From the NCBI GenBank assembly GCA_032358165.1, contig JAALGY010000033.1, positions 2,046,001 to 2,110,000 of the forward strand: a stretch of 64,000 bases of DNA. The letters are read 5' to 3'. Numbering within the stretch: position 1 is the stretch's first letter; every line of letters begins with the position of its first letter. The notes beneath the pieces were generated by a model. That model did not search any database, was not told the origin of the DNA, and worked only from the letters and a program-made list of their open reading frames with translations. This stretch comes from Diplosphaera chodatii (lineage: Eukaryota; Chlorophyta; Trebouxiophyceae; Prasiolales; Stichococcaceae). Shown here one piece after another: positions 36,146 through 48,566 of the stretch. A program made the translations under genes and the position numbers.

Positions 36146-38111
36146 TCACAGATCACCCATGCACCGATGACCCAGCAGCATTAACAGGATGCAAGCTAGA
36201 GCGGCACCTGAGGGCATGTGGCCAAGCAGTCCCTGCCCCGGCAACGAGGCGCGCGCCCCTGGCACCATCACCGGCGCCCTTGCCCGTGGCGTCGTGGGCG
36301 GCGACGCAGCCGATGATGTCATGCTGCCCGGGGAGGCCGCAGGGCTGAAGCCGTTCTGTATGCTATGTGTCGACGGCGCTGCTCCCTGCAGGCGCAGACC
36401 CACCAGCACCTGGTGGTCAGCCTTGGTCCCGTCCCTGCCGCACCGCCTGGCGGGGCTGGCGTTGCCGATGGGCCAGCCCGCATGGTACGGGGCGCTCGCT
36501 GTGCCGGGCGTGTGGCGCGCCGCCTGCTGCTTGGCGTCTGTGGGCAGGAGCGGCAGCGGGTTGCTGGAGCTGCGACCCGTGTTCAGCAGGTGGCCCACCC
36601 CGACGGGGGGCGCGTGCCGGGGCGCTGCCGCAACATGCGGGGGCACGGGGGCCTGCTTGCCGGCGGGCAGCCCGGCCAGCTCGGCGGACAGCGCGCTGCG
36701 CATGGTGAAGCGCTTGTGCAGCGGCCCGCCCCGCAGCGCGGACTGCGGCGTGGGGCTGCTGTCCGCCGAGGAGTTGCCCGGCGAGTCGGCGGCGCCGCCG
36801 CGCAGCTGCTGGGACAGCAGGGAGGTGCGGCCGGAGCTGCCACGCGCCCCGCCGGCCGCCGCTGGAGACGCCCGCAGCTGCGCGAACGCGGAGGTGAGCT
36901 CGCTGGCGCCGCCCTGCTGCCACGGACGTGGGTGTGGCACAGGTATTGACCCAGCCGATGGCCGAACCTCAGCGGGTGCTTGTGCGCCTGTCACCGCTGG
37001 CGGCAGCCACCTCGATGGCAGCTCGCCGCTGCACTGCGAGCTGCGCATCCCCTGCTTGCGGTCGTTCCGCGTTCCAGCCAGTCACGGCGCCATTGTCCCT
37101 TGCTGCTGGTGCTGCTCACGTTGACTGCTCTCCCTCTCCTCCGATCCGAACACCTGCAGGTGCAGCAGCCTGCCAGTGGGAAACTGCAAGCTGCCCTGGT
37201 GTAAGGTGAGCAGCATCACAGCGCGTCCCGACTGCTCTGCATACGCAGCAACTGCAGCAACTCCTGAGTGGTGTCGTTCTGCGTATGACACGTTCGACTG
37301 ACCAGCAAGGGCTGAATCATGGGGAACGTGCTGATCATGCTGCGCAAGTCGAGCAAAAGCATGGTGAACACCATGCCATCGCGCTCGCTGACGGGCTGAA
37401 CATCGCACACCAACAAGCCGCTATGTGTAATACCACTGCAGCCTACTGCGCCTCTGTGAATGTCAGACTTCGGAATGGGCGACCGGAACGTCAGCAGGCT
37501 TGTCTGACGCGGCACACACGTTGTAACACTTTTACAGCTCATCAAACAGACGTAGCTTGCCACGACACTGGCACACCGTCGGTCGTTGTGCTACAGGGGC
37601 AGGTCACTGGCCGCGGCGGGCGGGGAGTCTGGTCCGGTCCGGCGACACGCGGGCGCTGCCAGGCTTAGGCGGCTGCCGCACGACTGAATCTTGCGCCCAG
37701 ACACACCGCCGATGAAGAGCCGGACCGCAGTCACCAACGAGCGCAGCTGATACCTGGCGCAACAAGCCTGGCACCAGTGTTGGGGCCTCCCAGGCACATG
37801 GGGCTCATGTGCATGGTGTGGGACACTGTCGCTTTATGTACGAGCACCGGTAGATCTAGGATGCCTGCTGATGTGGCATGCTGATATTTGTAGTAATGCT
37901 GGTGAATCTCACCCAGCTTTCCAGCCGGCTGCCATACCGTGTGATGACCAAAGCCGCTGACAACATGTTCGCTGCGATCCTCAGCTGATGAGCATCCCGT
38001 GCACATGACATCAAGCAATATAGGAAAGTTGAGATGCACTTCACTCACCACGCATCTGAGCCCCTGCGAATGTTTGCCTTCGGTGCTAGATTTGCTGCTA
38101 CCACCACACAA
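36146..38111 (-). CDS. Unidentified minus-strand coding tract
   Basis: A 300-codon open frame (37048-36146) is Ser/Pro/Thr/Ala-rich, as in the disordered tail of a regulatory protein (TSLLSQQLRGGAADSPG, SSAASPPTTPRARAP). Upstream on the same strand are short stretches that read as structured protein and have splice sites beside them: LRIAANMLSAALVIT (about 38000), RYQLRSLVTAVRLFIGG (about 37750), DGMVFTMLLLDLRSMISTF (about 37360) and GSLQFPTGRLLHLQ (about 37180). I could not join them into one phase-consistent model. They may be one gene or two. I do not recognise the family. The plus-strand frame across 36189-37124 looks like a shadow of this one. Confidence 0.4.
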
Positions 38112-38158
38112 ACTTCTGACACACTAGGAGCCATCGTCAGCCATGCCCATCCTCAGTC

Positions 38159-38867
38159 TCATGCATCCAGAGCGGCGACTGCTGGCTCGGCGCTGGGCTC
38201 TGCTGAGCCGGGAGACGCTGCTGGCAGGTCCTCTGGCACCTGAGCGGCCTCCACATTGCATGCTGGCGCGCCTGGTGCGGCTGAGTCAGCAGCTGTGGCA
38301 GTCGCTGCAGGGGCTGCCTGCTGGTCAATGATGTAGACCTCCACATCATCATGTGCGCCTGCCACATGACAAAAGCGCTAGGAGCCTTGCATGCAACGCA
38401 CAGCATGCCACATGCATGCACTGTACATGAAAGGAACAACGAGTCGACCACCGTACACCTTGCAGCAACAACTCTGAGTCGTAGCCGATCAGCTTGCGCT
38501 TCTTGGCTGCCTTGAGTGTGCCACCAAGCGCTTCGACTGCATGAGCAGACTGCATCATATCAAGCAAAAGCACGACCATATCCAGCGACGGTAATGACAT
38601 GTGCATTGGGAGGCCAGCATCATGAATTTCCTCACAGATATTGCTGCAGCGGTCATCTCTGCACAGGACGCCGAACTTCACCCTGCCGCCAAACCTGCAT
38701 TGCATGCATTCTAGCGTCGGTGATATAGCAGGTGCGTTCAACCGTTCGTCGCGACATCTGAAGCACCATTGATGTAGTTGATTTTCAGAGGATCTGCAGC
38801 AGGGCATGCTGCTTGCTTACCGCCGCAGCTCTTCCAACAGCAGGTTGATCTCACGATCCACGTCCAT
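38159..38867 (-). CDS. Costars family actin-regulatory protein
   Basis: Four exons on the minus strand: 38867-38821, 38694-38636, 38536-38459, 38358-38159; phases fit. The N-terminal part is the complete Costars domain: MDVDREINLLLEELRR, RVKFGVLCRDDRCSNIFEAL, GTLKAAKKRKLIGYDSELLL and HDDVEVYII. Costars (ABRACL in animals) is a small protein linked to actin dynamics and cell motility in Dictyostelium and animals; plants carry it at about 80-90 residues. Here the domain is followed by a ~55-residue extension rich in Ala, Pro and Glu (VPEDLPAASPGSAEPSAEP...) that ordinary Costars proteins lack. The stop lies only about 50 bases from the minus-strand coding tract downstream, so the 3' UTR must be short or overlap it. 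Confidence 0.9.
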
Positions 38868-39261
38868 CGCGCGTGCAAGCTTGTGTCTCACGCTTGTCTG
38901 TGATCCCCAAGGATCAATATGAAGTGCTGTGTAGGCCTGCACGCGTCAGTAGTATCAAATGCACACCTGCTCAGCAGCCAACTCTTTGTGGCTGCCGATA
39001 TACACACGTGCTGCAGTCTACGCGATATAACCTGCTTTTAAACGTTGATCACGGTGTTGTGGTGTACGAAAGCAATGCACTGTAAGGTGAGGCAGGGCAA
39101 ACTGGGATTGGATGGAGCAATGTGGCGAGGTGCAAAGGGGTTACGTCATGTACGGTATGTAAACCCTCGTCTGTCACTGCAAACTTCACTCCGTCATGAG
39201 TACAGAGCCCGCTGCAAATGACTGTTGAACAGATATGATATAGCTGCATGAGCAGTCAAAA
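38868..39261. other. Intergenic between Costars and MFS transporter
   Basis: Both neighbours are on the minus strand. The interval holds the Costars promoter and the transporter 3' UTR. AT-rich compared with its neighbours; no coding signal. Confidence 0.4.
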
Positions 39262-41699
39262 CTATCGCAACAGCCGGCGCTGGATCTGGTGCATCGGCTG
39301 CCGCTTGGTCTCGACCATGAGCAGGGCACAAAACAAGCCACATGCAACATTCAGAACGGCGTACACAAGATATGCGTTCCCGATGCCCAAAGCGCTGAGC
39401 ATCGCTGGAAACGTCAGCCCCACGGCAAGGTTGGCAACCCAGTTCAGGCTGATGGCCACCGAGCTGACCTGCACGCAACACCCTCGTGCCATCATACTGA
39501 CTGCGCAGCTTACATGTCACCACATATGTCCACATGTCGGAGCAGGCACGCTGCTGCGGCAGCCTGGGAATCATGAGCCTATTCGTTGCTGGCAATCTGT
39601 CATTACGCTTGGGTATCCAGCGACCGTACCTTGCCCTTGATCTCGCTGCTGAGGATCTCGCTCATGTACAGAAATGGGAGCGGGCCACTGCCGAATGAGA
39701 AGAAGACCACAAAGACCAGCACACACACAAATGCGGCCTGCGCTGCAAATGCTGCAGAAATGCCTGCACATGCACCACCACAGTGTCATCGTCTGAGCCT
39801 TCAGCGCAGCCAGCCCCAGTCAACCCCCCCTCAGGCACGAGGACCCTGATAACCCACCTGGCAGCCAACTAGCCAAGGTGATGATGAACAAGGACGCCGC
39901 CATGCCGACATGACTGAGCACCTGCAGAGACATCACGCATGCGCATCTTATTGCCAACGCAGCAGCAATGTCTCCAATCAGCAAAACCACGCATGTAATC
40001 GACGAATCTGCTCACCATCAGCGGCTTGCGTCCAAAGCTGTCTGTGACGGCGGTGGCGGCCACTGTGCCCAGGATGTTGACCACACCAACCAGCACCGCA
40101 CCAAGAATGGGAGACTTCAGCCCAGCATCGGCAAAAACCTGCAGCAGTAGAGGGCGCTGTGCATCGGCCAACGCAGACTGTCCGCAGGTCTCACTGGACA
40201 CGGCTGCTGAAGCCAGTATGCCGTATTGGCAAGCATGATCATGCACACGAAGCTCACATTGGACGAATAGTAAATAATGGTGTTGATGCCAGATATCTGC
40301 ACCATAGAACAACGGCTCCATGAGCTGCAGGGACAACCTCGCAGGCCTTTGCAACAAAGCAAGAGCTGTGCAAGCACGAGCAGGACCTCCTGCCATCGCA
40401 GCAGACCTGTTGTGTCAGCGGCACGCCAATAGCAAGCAGCATCATGTTGGCGTAGCGGCTGCTGGGTGAAAGCAGGACTGTCCAAGAGGTGTCAGCCTGT
40501 CACAGCAGGCAGAATGAGCTATTGGACATTCGCTTGCGTCGACCACGCCCAACAGTTGGACACGCGTGACATTGCATGCTGCTCACTGGTTGCTGCTGCT
40601 CCTCCGAGTCACGGGGCTGCAGCGGCTCGGAGCTGCCATTCTGGCTGGCGGCGCCGTCCGGCTCGGGCATGCTGAGGCGGCGCTCCACGCCCCGCGCCTC
40701 GGCGTGGCGGCCCCGCCAGCGCAGCCACACCGGGGACTCGGGGCACCAGGCCAGCAGCGCCGACTGCGCGCAGGGCGGCCCCACGTCAGCGTGTGCAGCC
40801 AGCATGTGTCAAGGGCGTACTGCAGCGTGCACCGCGCCGGTTGCCGACCGCCGCCTGCTGTGCGTGCAGCGCATCGGCACGAGCAGCGGGGCAGCTTGCC
40901 TGCAGGAGGGCCGGCGCCACCGGCAGCAGCAGCATGAAGCGCCACCAGGCTGTGCCCGCCCACTGCGGGTGGGGGCTGCTGATGTAGGGCAGCCCCGCCA
41001 GATACGAGAGCAGGATGCCGGAGCAGATGAACAGCTGCGACAGGCTGCCCAGGGCGCCGCGGATGGCCGGCGGGGCCGTCTCGGCCACATAGCGCGGCAC
41101 AAACAGCGACAGCGCACCGCCCTGTTTGTCGAGTCAAAACATGATGTCAGTGATGTGCATGGTCATGTGCGGGCAGCTCAACATGCCACTCTTTTCCATG
41201 CAGTCATGTCCCAATGCAGGTGGCACTGCCAGACCCACCGCCAGGCCGGTCACAAAGCGGGCGGCAAACAGGCCCGCAAAGCCGCCAGGGCTCCAGAAGG
41301 ACGCCGCGCAGCCAGCTGTCAGCAGAAAGTTGTTGAGCAGCATGGCGCGCTTTGGGCCAATGGCATCGGCAGCCAGGCCCGCCGCGAGCGCCCCAACAAT
41401 TCCGCCCATCAGCAGAGCCGACACCACTGCGGCTCCGTGAGTTTCTACCGCAAAGCCCAGATCGGATGCGACGGCAGCCAGCGGCGTGTTGAGAACCCCA
41501 AGCTGGTAACCTTGCGTCACGGGCACCAAGTTGGGTCATTGTCAGCTCGTGATCAGAGCGTGCTGATGTGATTAGAACGGTATGGCACAGGGCAGAGTTG
41601 TGCATCGTGGCGGGCAATGCAGCTTTCGCACCACGTACCATATGCGAGGCTGCCCAGCAGCGCCACAAATGCGGCGAAATACAGCTGACCACTGTACAT
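39262..41699 (-). CDS. MFS sugar porter (hexose/GLUT-like transporter)
   Basis: Ten exons on the minus strand: 41699-41639, 41510-41227, 41121-40900, 40763-about 40570, 40461-40407, 40296-40258, 40138-40016, 39921-39858, 39763-39630, 39468-39262. About 455 residues and twelve predicted transmembrane helices. Family signatures in order are LAYGYQLGVLNTP in helix 1, DAIGPKRAML loop, RFVTGLAVGLA, RYVAETAPPAIRG, PESPVWL after helix 6, LLAIGVPLTQQISGINTIIYYS in helix 7, TDSFGRKPLM, and the C-terminal VETKRQPM where the family usually has PETKG. These place it in the sugar porter family of the major facilitator superfamily; substrate and membrane are not determined. Intron 3 has a GC donor (CAG|GCAAGC, plus 40898-40899). 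The donor after exon 4 is the only unresolved junction. Confidence 0.9.
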
Positions 41700-42486
41700 C
41701 GTGCCGTCGCTGTATCGCGATGCAAATAAAGCTGAGACTTCAGAGCAGTCACAACCATACGTCAGCCCAGTGACAAGGTGTCAGTGACAGATTGTGCCCC
41801 ATGCTCCAGTGTCAGCAATTTGAAGGTGCCCGAGGTTGCGTTGTACCATCTGCAACACCGCCAGGGACCTGCGCTATGTGACTGGACAGAGCCCGAATCA
41901 CCGCTGACCCTCCGAGGTGCAGCGGTCACAGGGCTATGCAGTGCCAGCCCTGTCGCAGGTGCTTTCGAGACTCCATTCCATGATGCCCCTGCCGAGGGCG
42001 GTCTCAGGGTTTGCTGCGAAAATGTGCAGCAGATGAGGAGAGGCCGGCGGGCCGCAGAGCAGGTGATGCCGATCCTCAGTGGCCGAGGCGTTTCGGAAGG
42101 TCAGTGGCAGCAGTCAGGCTGTGTGAACCTCTATGCAGATGTCAGAATCACACGCATGGTGTGTTGACGGCCATGTCGCGGGCGCAGTACCGGCAAAGCA
42201 CAGTCCTCTGACAGCAGAAGCTTAGCAGCCATGCATTGTGGATGTCGGTCCTGTCTTCACGGCAAAGGTGGACATAGATGCCCGGTCGGGTGATGTGTCA
42301 GCGCCGGCACGTCACAGCCACGGCAGGTGCGGGTGCGTTCCGTAATGCGCTGTCATCAATCGTCACCACGTGTGCAGACTCTGCAGCGAAGCGTTTGCTC
42401 GGTCGCATCCGCCTGCCGCCATCAGCGGTGAAACCTTGAGACAGGACACAAGAGAGTGCCTTGGCGGTGTCGTGCAGCACCGCGCC
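41700..42486. other. Intergenic, divergent region MFS/SGNH gene
   Basis: Lies between two divergent genes. A plus-strand open frame of about 130 codons (41778-42167) has no recognisable content and begins at an ATG without supporting context. 5' exons of the SGNH gene may lie here. Confidence 0.35.
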
Positions 42487-44897
42487 ATGTGGCAAGCAGC
42501 AGCAGGCAGAGGCCGGCCAGGCAGCGCCACAGTGCCCAGGTGGTTGCGGCGGCACTCGCTTGGGCGGCAGCGATGCTGGCGGCGGCGTCTCTCGCGGACG
42601 CAAAGATTTGCACCCAGTACAGGCCGGCGGGCTGCCTGTTCGCCACCCTGTCAGACGACGACGTCGTGTACCCAGAGCCGCTGCACCCCATCAGCTTCGA
42701 CATGCGCACGGAGCTGCCGTGCCTGTTTCACGGCAGCGGCGTATATGAGAACGGCACGCGCAATATGTGCAAGGACCCTTTCATGACAGTGCGCTCGCGC
42801 CCGCTGCCCACCTGCGCCGAGGCCTGCTGCGACGGCGGGCTGCCAGGGGACTTCCGCCAAAGCGACCAGCGCTACACATATGCGCCGCTTGCGGCCGCGG
42901 CAAACTGCACCTTCAATCAGTACACCCGCAACGAGGCAGGGCTGCGTGTCATGTCAGGGAGCATGCACTGGGCTGTGTGGTCATGGCCCTCGTGTGTGCA
43001 GCTGTGTTGTGGTTGAGCGGAATCTCACCTCGCAAACGTGCTGTTGCCGCAGGTGCTGGACTATTTCCAGAGCCGCAGCATGGACGTGCTGGTGGCCGGC
43101 GACAGCATGATGCGGCAGCTGTTCATCCGGCTGGCGCACATGATGCGCGGCACCCGGCGCGTGATGGACTACCACGTCCATGCGCATGCCAGCTACGCCG
43201 TGAGTGGGCTGCGGTGCCTGCATTCTGCAATGTTGTCAGAGCGCTGCGGCTTCTGATGTAGCGAGTCCAGCAGTTGATAGACCTCGAGCGCGCTTCCAAC
43301 ATCCTTTGCCACCACAGCTTTGTCAACTGCTACAGGTGTGTGAGGAAGCTGATCGCTTCCGCATGGCGCCACCCAATGGTGACACAGCCGTCGAGTCGTT
43401 CAAGCGTCTCGACCTGGACTACCTGGAGGTGGGGTGCTGGGGTGCGCTGGTGTTGATGTGAGATCAGGCGGCCAGCCACTTAGCCAGCCGGCCATGCGTG
43501 TGCTTCAGCCCGTGAACGCTCGGCTATGCTGTAACTGCAGGACACCATTCCCAGCTTCTTCAAGTACAGCGCCGATGCAGACCCGCTCATGCTGTGTGAA
43601 CAGCCCCACATGGCGATCAACTACTTGCATGCGCCAGACTACGAGCTGCAGCTGCGGTGCGGCCTGCTTGGCCCCGACAATTCTGCGTTGCCATCGAGAC
43701 ATGTGAGGCTCCGTGTGCAATGTACCTGCCTTCCTTTGTAGGTACCTACGGAAGTACATGGCGAAGGCAACTGGGTCGGGGCGACGGCTCACCCTGGTGT
43801 TGTCGGTTGGGTACTGGGTCTGGTTCCCAGAGGTGCCACAGGTGAGCACACATGGTGCAACGCTGCCAAGCATGTACAGAATCTGTGCAGGCACACCCAC
43901 CTGCCGCTGTCGTTTCCGCAGGATTACTTGGATTACATAGATGAAGTCTCGAAGAAGGTGGCCAATGTGGTGGTGCTGAGCATTCCGTCGGCTCACACGT
44001 TGGCACACACCGGCAAGCAGGTGCGGTCGCTCGTCCCAGTGCTTTCCAAGCGTAGCCTCTGTCAGTTACAATTGTGCGTCAGCCTGGACGCGCACTGTAG
44101 CAGTTCCGTTCATATTGCCCTCCGCCTTGCAGGGCCCTGCGCTACTGCAGGCATACAGGTCCAGGAATGACATCATGAAGCGGTGGGTGTCAGAGCGCCC
44201 AGCCGGCAGCAACATCCGATTTGTGGACTTTGACGCAATGTCACTCAGCAGGAATGCCCCGCCCATTTGTTCGAACGAGAATTGGCACTACCAGGTTTGC
44301 AGTAGTCTGTGTTTGCAGGACGGAGACGCACATGTTGTTCCACTGCTGCCCTGTCATCATAGCAGTGACGACACCTGCCTTTGTATTGTGCAGTGCTTCC
44401 TGACGTGGCCAGCCACCAGCAACAAGGTGCGTGCGCAATCCACTGCATTGCAATGTGTGAAGCTGCGCATGGCACAGCCTTGCTTCCCGAACATGCTACT
44501 GATCAGCGCAGGTGGCGCTGCACGACACCACCACCAACTGGTTCCGTGATAGGTACTGCTTTTAGTTGGCTGGTGGCAAGCATGAAATGCAAAATGCAAT
44601 ATGCAACTTTTGGCATGGCCTCAAGTGGACACTCATACTGCAATCCAGGCAGTACGGGGCGCCGCTGGTGGGTGTGTTCATGACGGAGGACGGACAGTGC
44701 CTTGATGAGATGAACCGCAACGTCTGGCAGGCAAGCGAACGTGTTGCATGCAAGGGAAGGGTGGTTGCGTGGGGAAGGTGGTTGCATCGGCGAATCCATC
44801 GGTCGTTATTCTGCCCGATAAAGAATGTGAGCTGGCCATCCTTCATGTTGTGCAGGTCATATTCAACTCGGTCATGAACAAGGCAGTGGCTGGATGA
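42487..44897 (+). CDS. Secreted SGNH/PC-esterase-like protein
   Basis: Coding blocks: about 42487-42948, 43053-43199, 43336-43428, 43541-43702, about 43745-43840, then exons beginning DYLDYIDEVSKK (about 43921), GPALLQAYRSRN (about 44132), CFLTWPATSNK (about 44395), VALHDTTTNWF (about 44512), QYGAPLVGVFMT (about 44650), and VIFNSVMNKAVAG with stop at 44895-44897. A hydrophobic N-terminus (VVAAALAWAAAMLAAASLADA) looks like a signal peptide or anchor, though the first ATG in that frame is internal. The block VLVAGDSMMRQLFIRL carries the GDS-x-x-R nucleophile motif, and NENWHYQC could supply the distal catalytic histidine. This pair is typical of the PC-esterase/TBL-like SGNH fold that handles O-acetyl or similar groups on wall glycans. 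Cysteine-rich N-terminal part. The last intron has a GC donor (44731). Confidence 0.65.
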
Positions 44898-45514
44898 CCA
44901 GGGGGTCCATACAGTGGCAGGCGGTCGCCTGACCACCGGACTGGTCATCAAATGGACTGCGCATTTGACATGTAGGAGATTGAGCGGGTAGTGCAGGCTG
45001 GTTGGACCCACTACATGGCCGGCTTTAGAATCTACAGTGGACCATCTGACATGTGTTACAAGTTCTGCGGTTTGACCGAAGAGTTTCATCTCATTGAAGG
45101 GCATAGACATAGAAACCTGATCAATGCACGCCTGCAAACAACAGCTGAAGAGATGTTGATACGGAAACACCGATGTTTTGTAGGGCGGACCACCCTCATT
45201 ATAAGTCTCATGGGGGGATGGCCAAGCACCTGTTGAGCCTGGTCCCATCATGCAACAGGAAGTGCATGACATAACCTCTGATCTCATCAGCAACCTTCCT
45301 GCAGACTAGCACTATCAGTTTGCTGCTGTTATCGACACTGTCAGTTCAGCTGTCACATTGCCTCTACAGTGATGGCGGTTGCTGCACTCATCATGCATGC
45401 CTGCTTGCTGTGACAGTCGTCACATCCGATGCTTGCCTGACTAGATTGCCTGATGCACATGCGCATTGCTGGTGTGAATGACCAGTCTTGTTGCAAAGCT
45501 TCAAAAGCTGAGCA
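44898..45514. other. Intergenic between SGNH gene and PYROXD2
   Basis: 3' end of the SGNH gene and promoter of PYROXD2. AT-richer; no coding signal on either strand that I can support. Confidence 0.4.
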
Positions 45515-48428
45515 ATGCATGCCTTAGCAAAGGCCGCCAGACTCTGTTCACATGCGTGCACCCGGCAGTTTGCGGGTCATGCAAGCCGCGGCGCAAGCGC
45601 CCTTGCAACAGCTGGCAGCCCAGATGTGGTGATCGTGGGTGCCGGACACAATGGCTTGGTGGCGGCGGCCTTGCTGGCAAAACAAGGTTTGCAAGTTCAT
45701 GTTGTAGAGGCGAAGGACGTTGTGGGTGGCGCCTGCAGAACAGGTAGCGCACAATTATCGGGCATCACTGTGCATGTTGATCGCACCGACATCCCTTGAT
45801 ATGCAAGGTGTAGGGCAAGGTCTGCATCATAGCACATCAGGACACACGTAAGCAGCATCGATGCTGTGCAGAGTACCCCTTTCGAAAGGCGCCAGGCCTG
45901 GGCAGCTCCACAGGAGCGTACCTGCTGGGACTGATGCCGCCAGAACTGCTGCAGGTCGCTTCGATGCAGCTTGCCTGCCTCAAGCCCGGCTGCATGCGTG
46001 CATGTTACAGACCCTGATCCCAAGCATATCACACTGCAGGTGTTGGGTATTAGCCTGCCGCTCATGCGGCGGGACCCGCATTACTTTCTGGTGCGGCCTG
46101 CATGTGCTGACAAGGGTAGGATTCATGACAGCGTCGCCATTGCAACACTCCCACAATAAGCGACGGCGGGCATCCTGACTGCAGCCAACGACCGGCGAGA
46201 AGTACCTGCTGTTTGGCAGCGATCGCGAGGCGACACGCAGCCAGTTCATCAAGTTCTTCTCACTTGAAGACTGGCGTGCCGACTGCCGCATGCAGGTGCG
46301 CTTCCGCCTGTGTTGCTGCCTGTCGGGCCGCTCGGCTTCTCTTTTGTTGCCTGCCACCTCTGTTCACCCCTGTAAGCAGGCAGAGCTGGAGGCACTCCGC
46401 CGGGATTTGGCAGCGTCCATGCTCAGGGAGCCGATGTCGCTCGAGGAGACGGCTGCGCGCTACGTGCGGCCGTCGCTGCAGCACCACTTCATCCACATGT
46501 GCAGGTGAGCTCCCGTGTCTGCTGTGGCAGACCTGTTCCTTGGCAAGTGGTTTGGACAGTCAATTGAAGCGCTTCTGCTGCCTGGCGCAGCCATTCCATC
46601 AATGTGTACCTCGACCGCTTTGGCTTCAAAAGCCCTCTGCTAAAGGCGATGTATGCGGCGACGGACGGCACATCCGCATTCACCGGCAGCTGGAACGATG
46701 CCGGCACTGGTGCAAACTTCCTGCTGCATCAAATGGTGCGCTGCGCAGCCGCCAGTCATTTCTGAATCTCAGTGCAGTTTTCACGATAGGCAATGATAGC
46801 CATCGTGTGCGCCCACATGTGCAGTGCCGACTTCCCGGGGCGGACGGCACCTGGATGGTACGCATGCAGTAAGGTTGGCCATGCGTTGCGCTGTCCGCAC
46901 CGTGCCTTGTTGCCAGTGGCACGTAAATTTACTGCACGCCACCCTGCATGCCAGGTGGTTAAGGGCGGCATGGGGACCGTCACCCAGGCCCTCGCGCACG
47001 CCGCCTTGCGGGCTGGTGCCAGGATTGAGACCGGCAGGTGAGGGTGCTGGAGTCCTGCGTGATGTGACTGACAGTTCACTGTGCTGCTGAACGACCCAAC
47101 GGCCATTAGGCAACACCAGCGAAAGGTTGTGTCCCTGCAGACCCGTCACGCGGGTGGAGGTGGCGGACGGGGCCGCCACAGGCGTCACATTCGCAGACGG
47201 GCGGCGGCTGCAGGCAAAGGCGGTCGTCGTCGGTGCTGACGTCTTCCGGCTGCAGCAGCTGCTGGAGCCACAGCACCTGCCACCGCAGCTGGACTCAGCC
47301 CTGGACAGCCAGAAGGTCGATGGCAGCGTCCTGAAGGTCCGCTCGGAGTTTTGGTGGTGTGGTGTCACGAGGCATCATTATCAGCATGTAGAGCCACGTC
47401 CGGCAGTATGCTCGACCTGTGGTGCTTTTGCGCAGGTGAACCTGGCCCTCAAGGGGCTGCCGGTGTTCAGGTGTCTGCCGCAGCCGGTGGGCCAGCACCG
47501 CACCACGACCCACCTGCTTCCCGATGAGGACGTGGTCAGCAGCTCCATGGACCAGGTGCGCAGCCTGTTGGCCTGTTGAGGAGCAGCAGCCCTGCGGCGT
47601 CTTGACTCATGAATGCTTTTATGTGGGCCATGTGTGGTGACAAGCTGTCTGTTTGCAGATGTTTGCGGAGGCCGCACGCGGCGAGCTACCGCAGTTTCCC
47701 ACCATCGAGCTGTACCAGCACACAGGCGTGGACCCATCGCTACAGGTGTGCTGGCTGGACATAGGCACAGGCGCAGTTCACCCCACCATATTCAGTCGGA
47801 AACAGGGTGTGTCGTCGACTGCAGGATGCGGAGGGACACCACAACTCGGCCCTGTTCGTGGGGCCGGTGCCCTACCAGCCCGCTGGCAGCAGCTGGGACG
47901 AGCAGCTGGACGGGTATGTGCGCCACCTGCTGTCCATCTGCGACCGCTTTGCGCCAGGTGACCCATACGCTCCAGAACTGCAGCTGTGTGAGCGGCTCCC
48001 GCAACACTCATTGCCAACTAGTGTCTATGCATGCGGCCTGTGTCCAGCGATGGTGGCGCACCTTGCAGGCATGTCGGACCTCGTCATCGACAGCTTCGCG
48101 CTGCCGCCTCCGAAGATTGAGTCGCACTTTGGCATATCGCGAGGGCATATCCACCACATGCAGAATGGCACCTTTGCGTTTGACAAGAGGATGCCGTACT
48201 CCACCCCGATTCAGGTGTGTGACTCCACAAACTGGTGTGAGTGCAGCTGGCTGGAGGGTTGTGGGACAATGCATCCAATTTGAAGTACTGGGTGTCTTGT
48301 TGCAGGGCTTGTATGCAGCGTCAGCAGGGTGCCACCCCGGGGGCTCTGTGATTGGCTGTGCAGGTCACAACGCAGCAGCACGGGTGGTGAGAGATTTACA
48401 GCAGGCGCCCTGCTGGTCGACAGCTTAG
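45515..48428 (+). CDS. PYROXD2: PYROXD2-type FAD-dependent oxidoreductase
   Basis: Fourteen exons: 45515-45743, 45872-45954, 46040-46090, 46185-46295, 46380-46504, 46591-46735, 46825-46857, 46955-47037, 47141-47336, 47436-47555, 47659-47745, 47825-47957, 48069-48214, 48306-48428; all phases agree. The N-terminus ([17 protein letters not shown]...) is basic and without acidic residues, as expected of a mitochondrial presequence; the animal protein is mitochondrial. The FAD-binding Rossmann motif is [21 protein letters not shown] with [14 protein letters not shown]. Further family blocks are [67 protein letters not shown], and the terminal FAD contact [17 protein letters not shown]. It is related to carotenoid isomerases and desaturases. 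The natural substrate is unknown in any organism I recall. Confidence 0.93.
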
Positions 48429-48566
48429 CGAGCCTGTGCAGTGCATGTATAGTATATCCAAACGTTTTGTTGCTTGAATCGTGAACTTCGAACTGCAGAC
48501 CCCAAGCGCTTGCCGATGGCAATGAACTATCTGTCTGCTACATGGTCGGTCTCGTAGAGGTGCAAG

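Noticed and set aside
36189..37124. 311-codon plus-strand frame
   Set aside because: Cys/Trp/Pro-rich composition with no structured segment; the minus-strand reading is more protein-like.
43262..43335. RVQQLIDLERASN stretch as an exon of the SGNH gene
   Set aside because: Its phase cannot be joined to the next exon (VCEEADRFRMAPP) without an intron of under ten bases; treated as intron.
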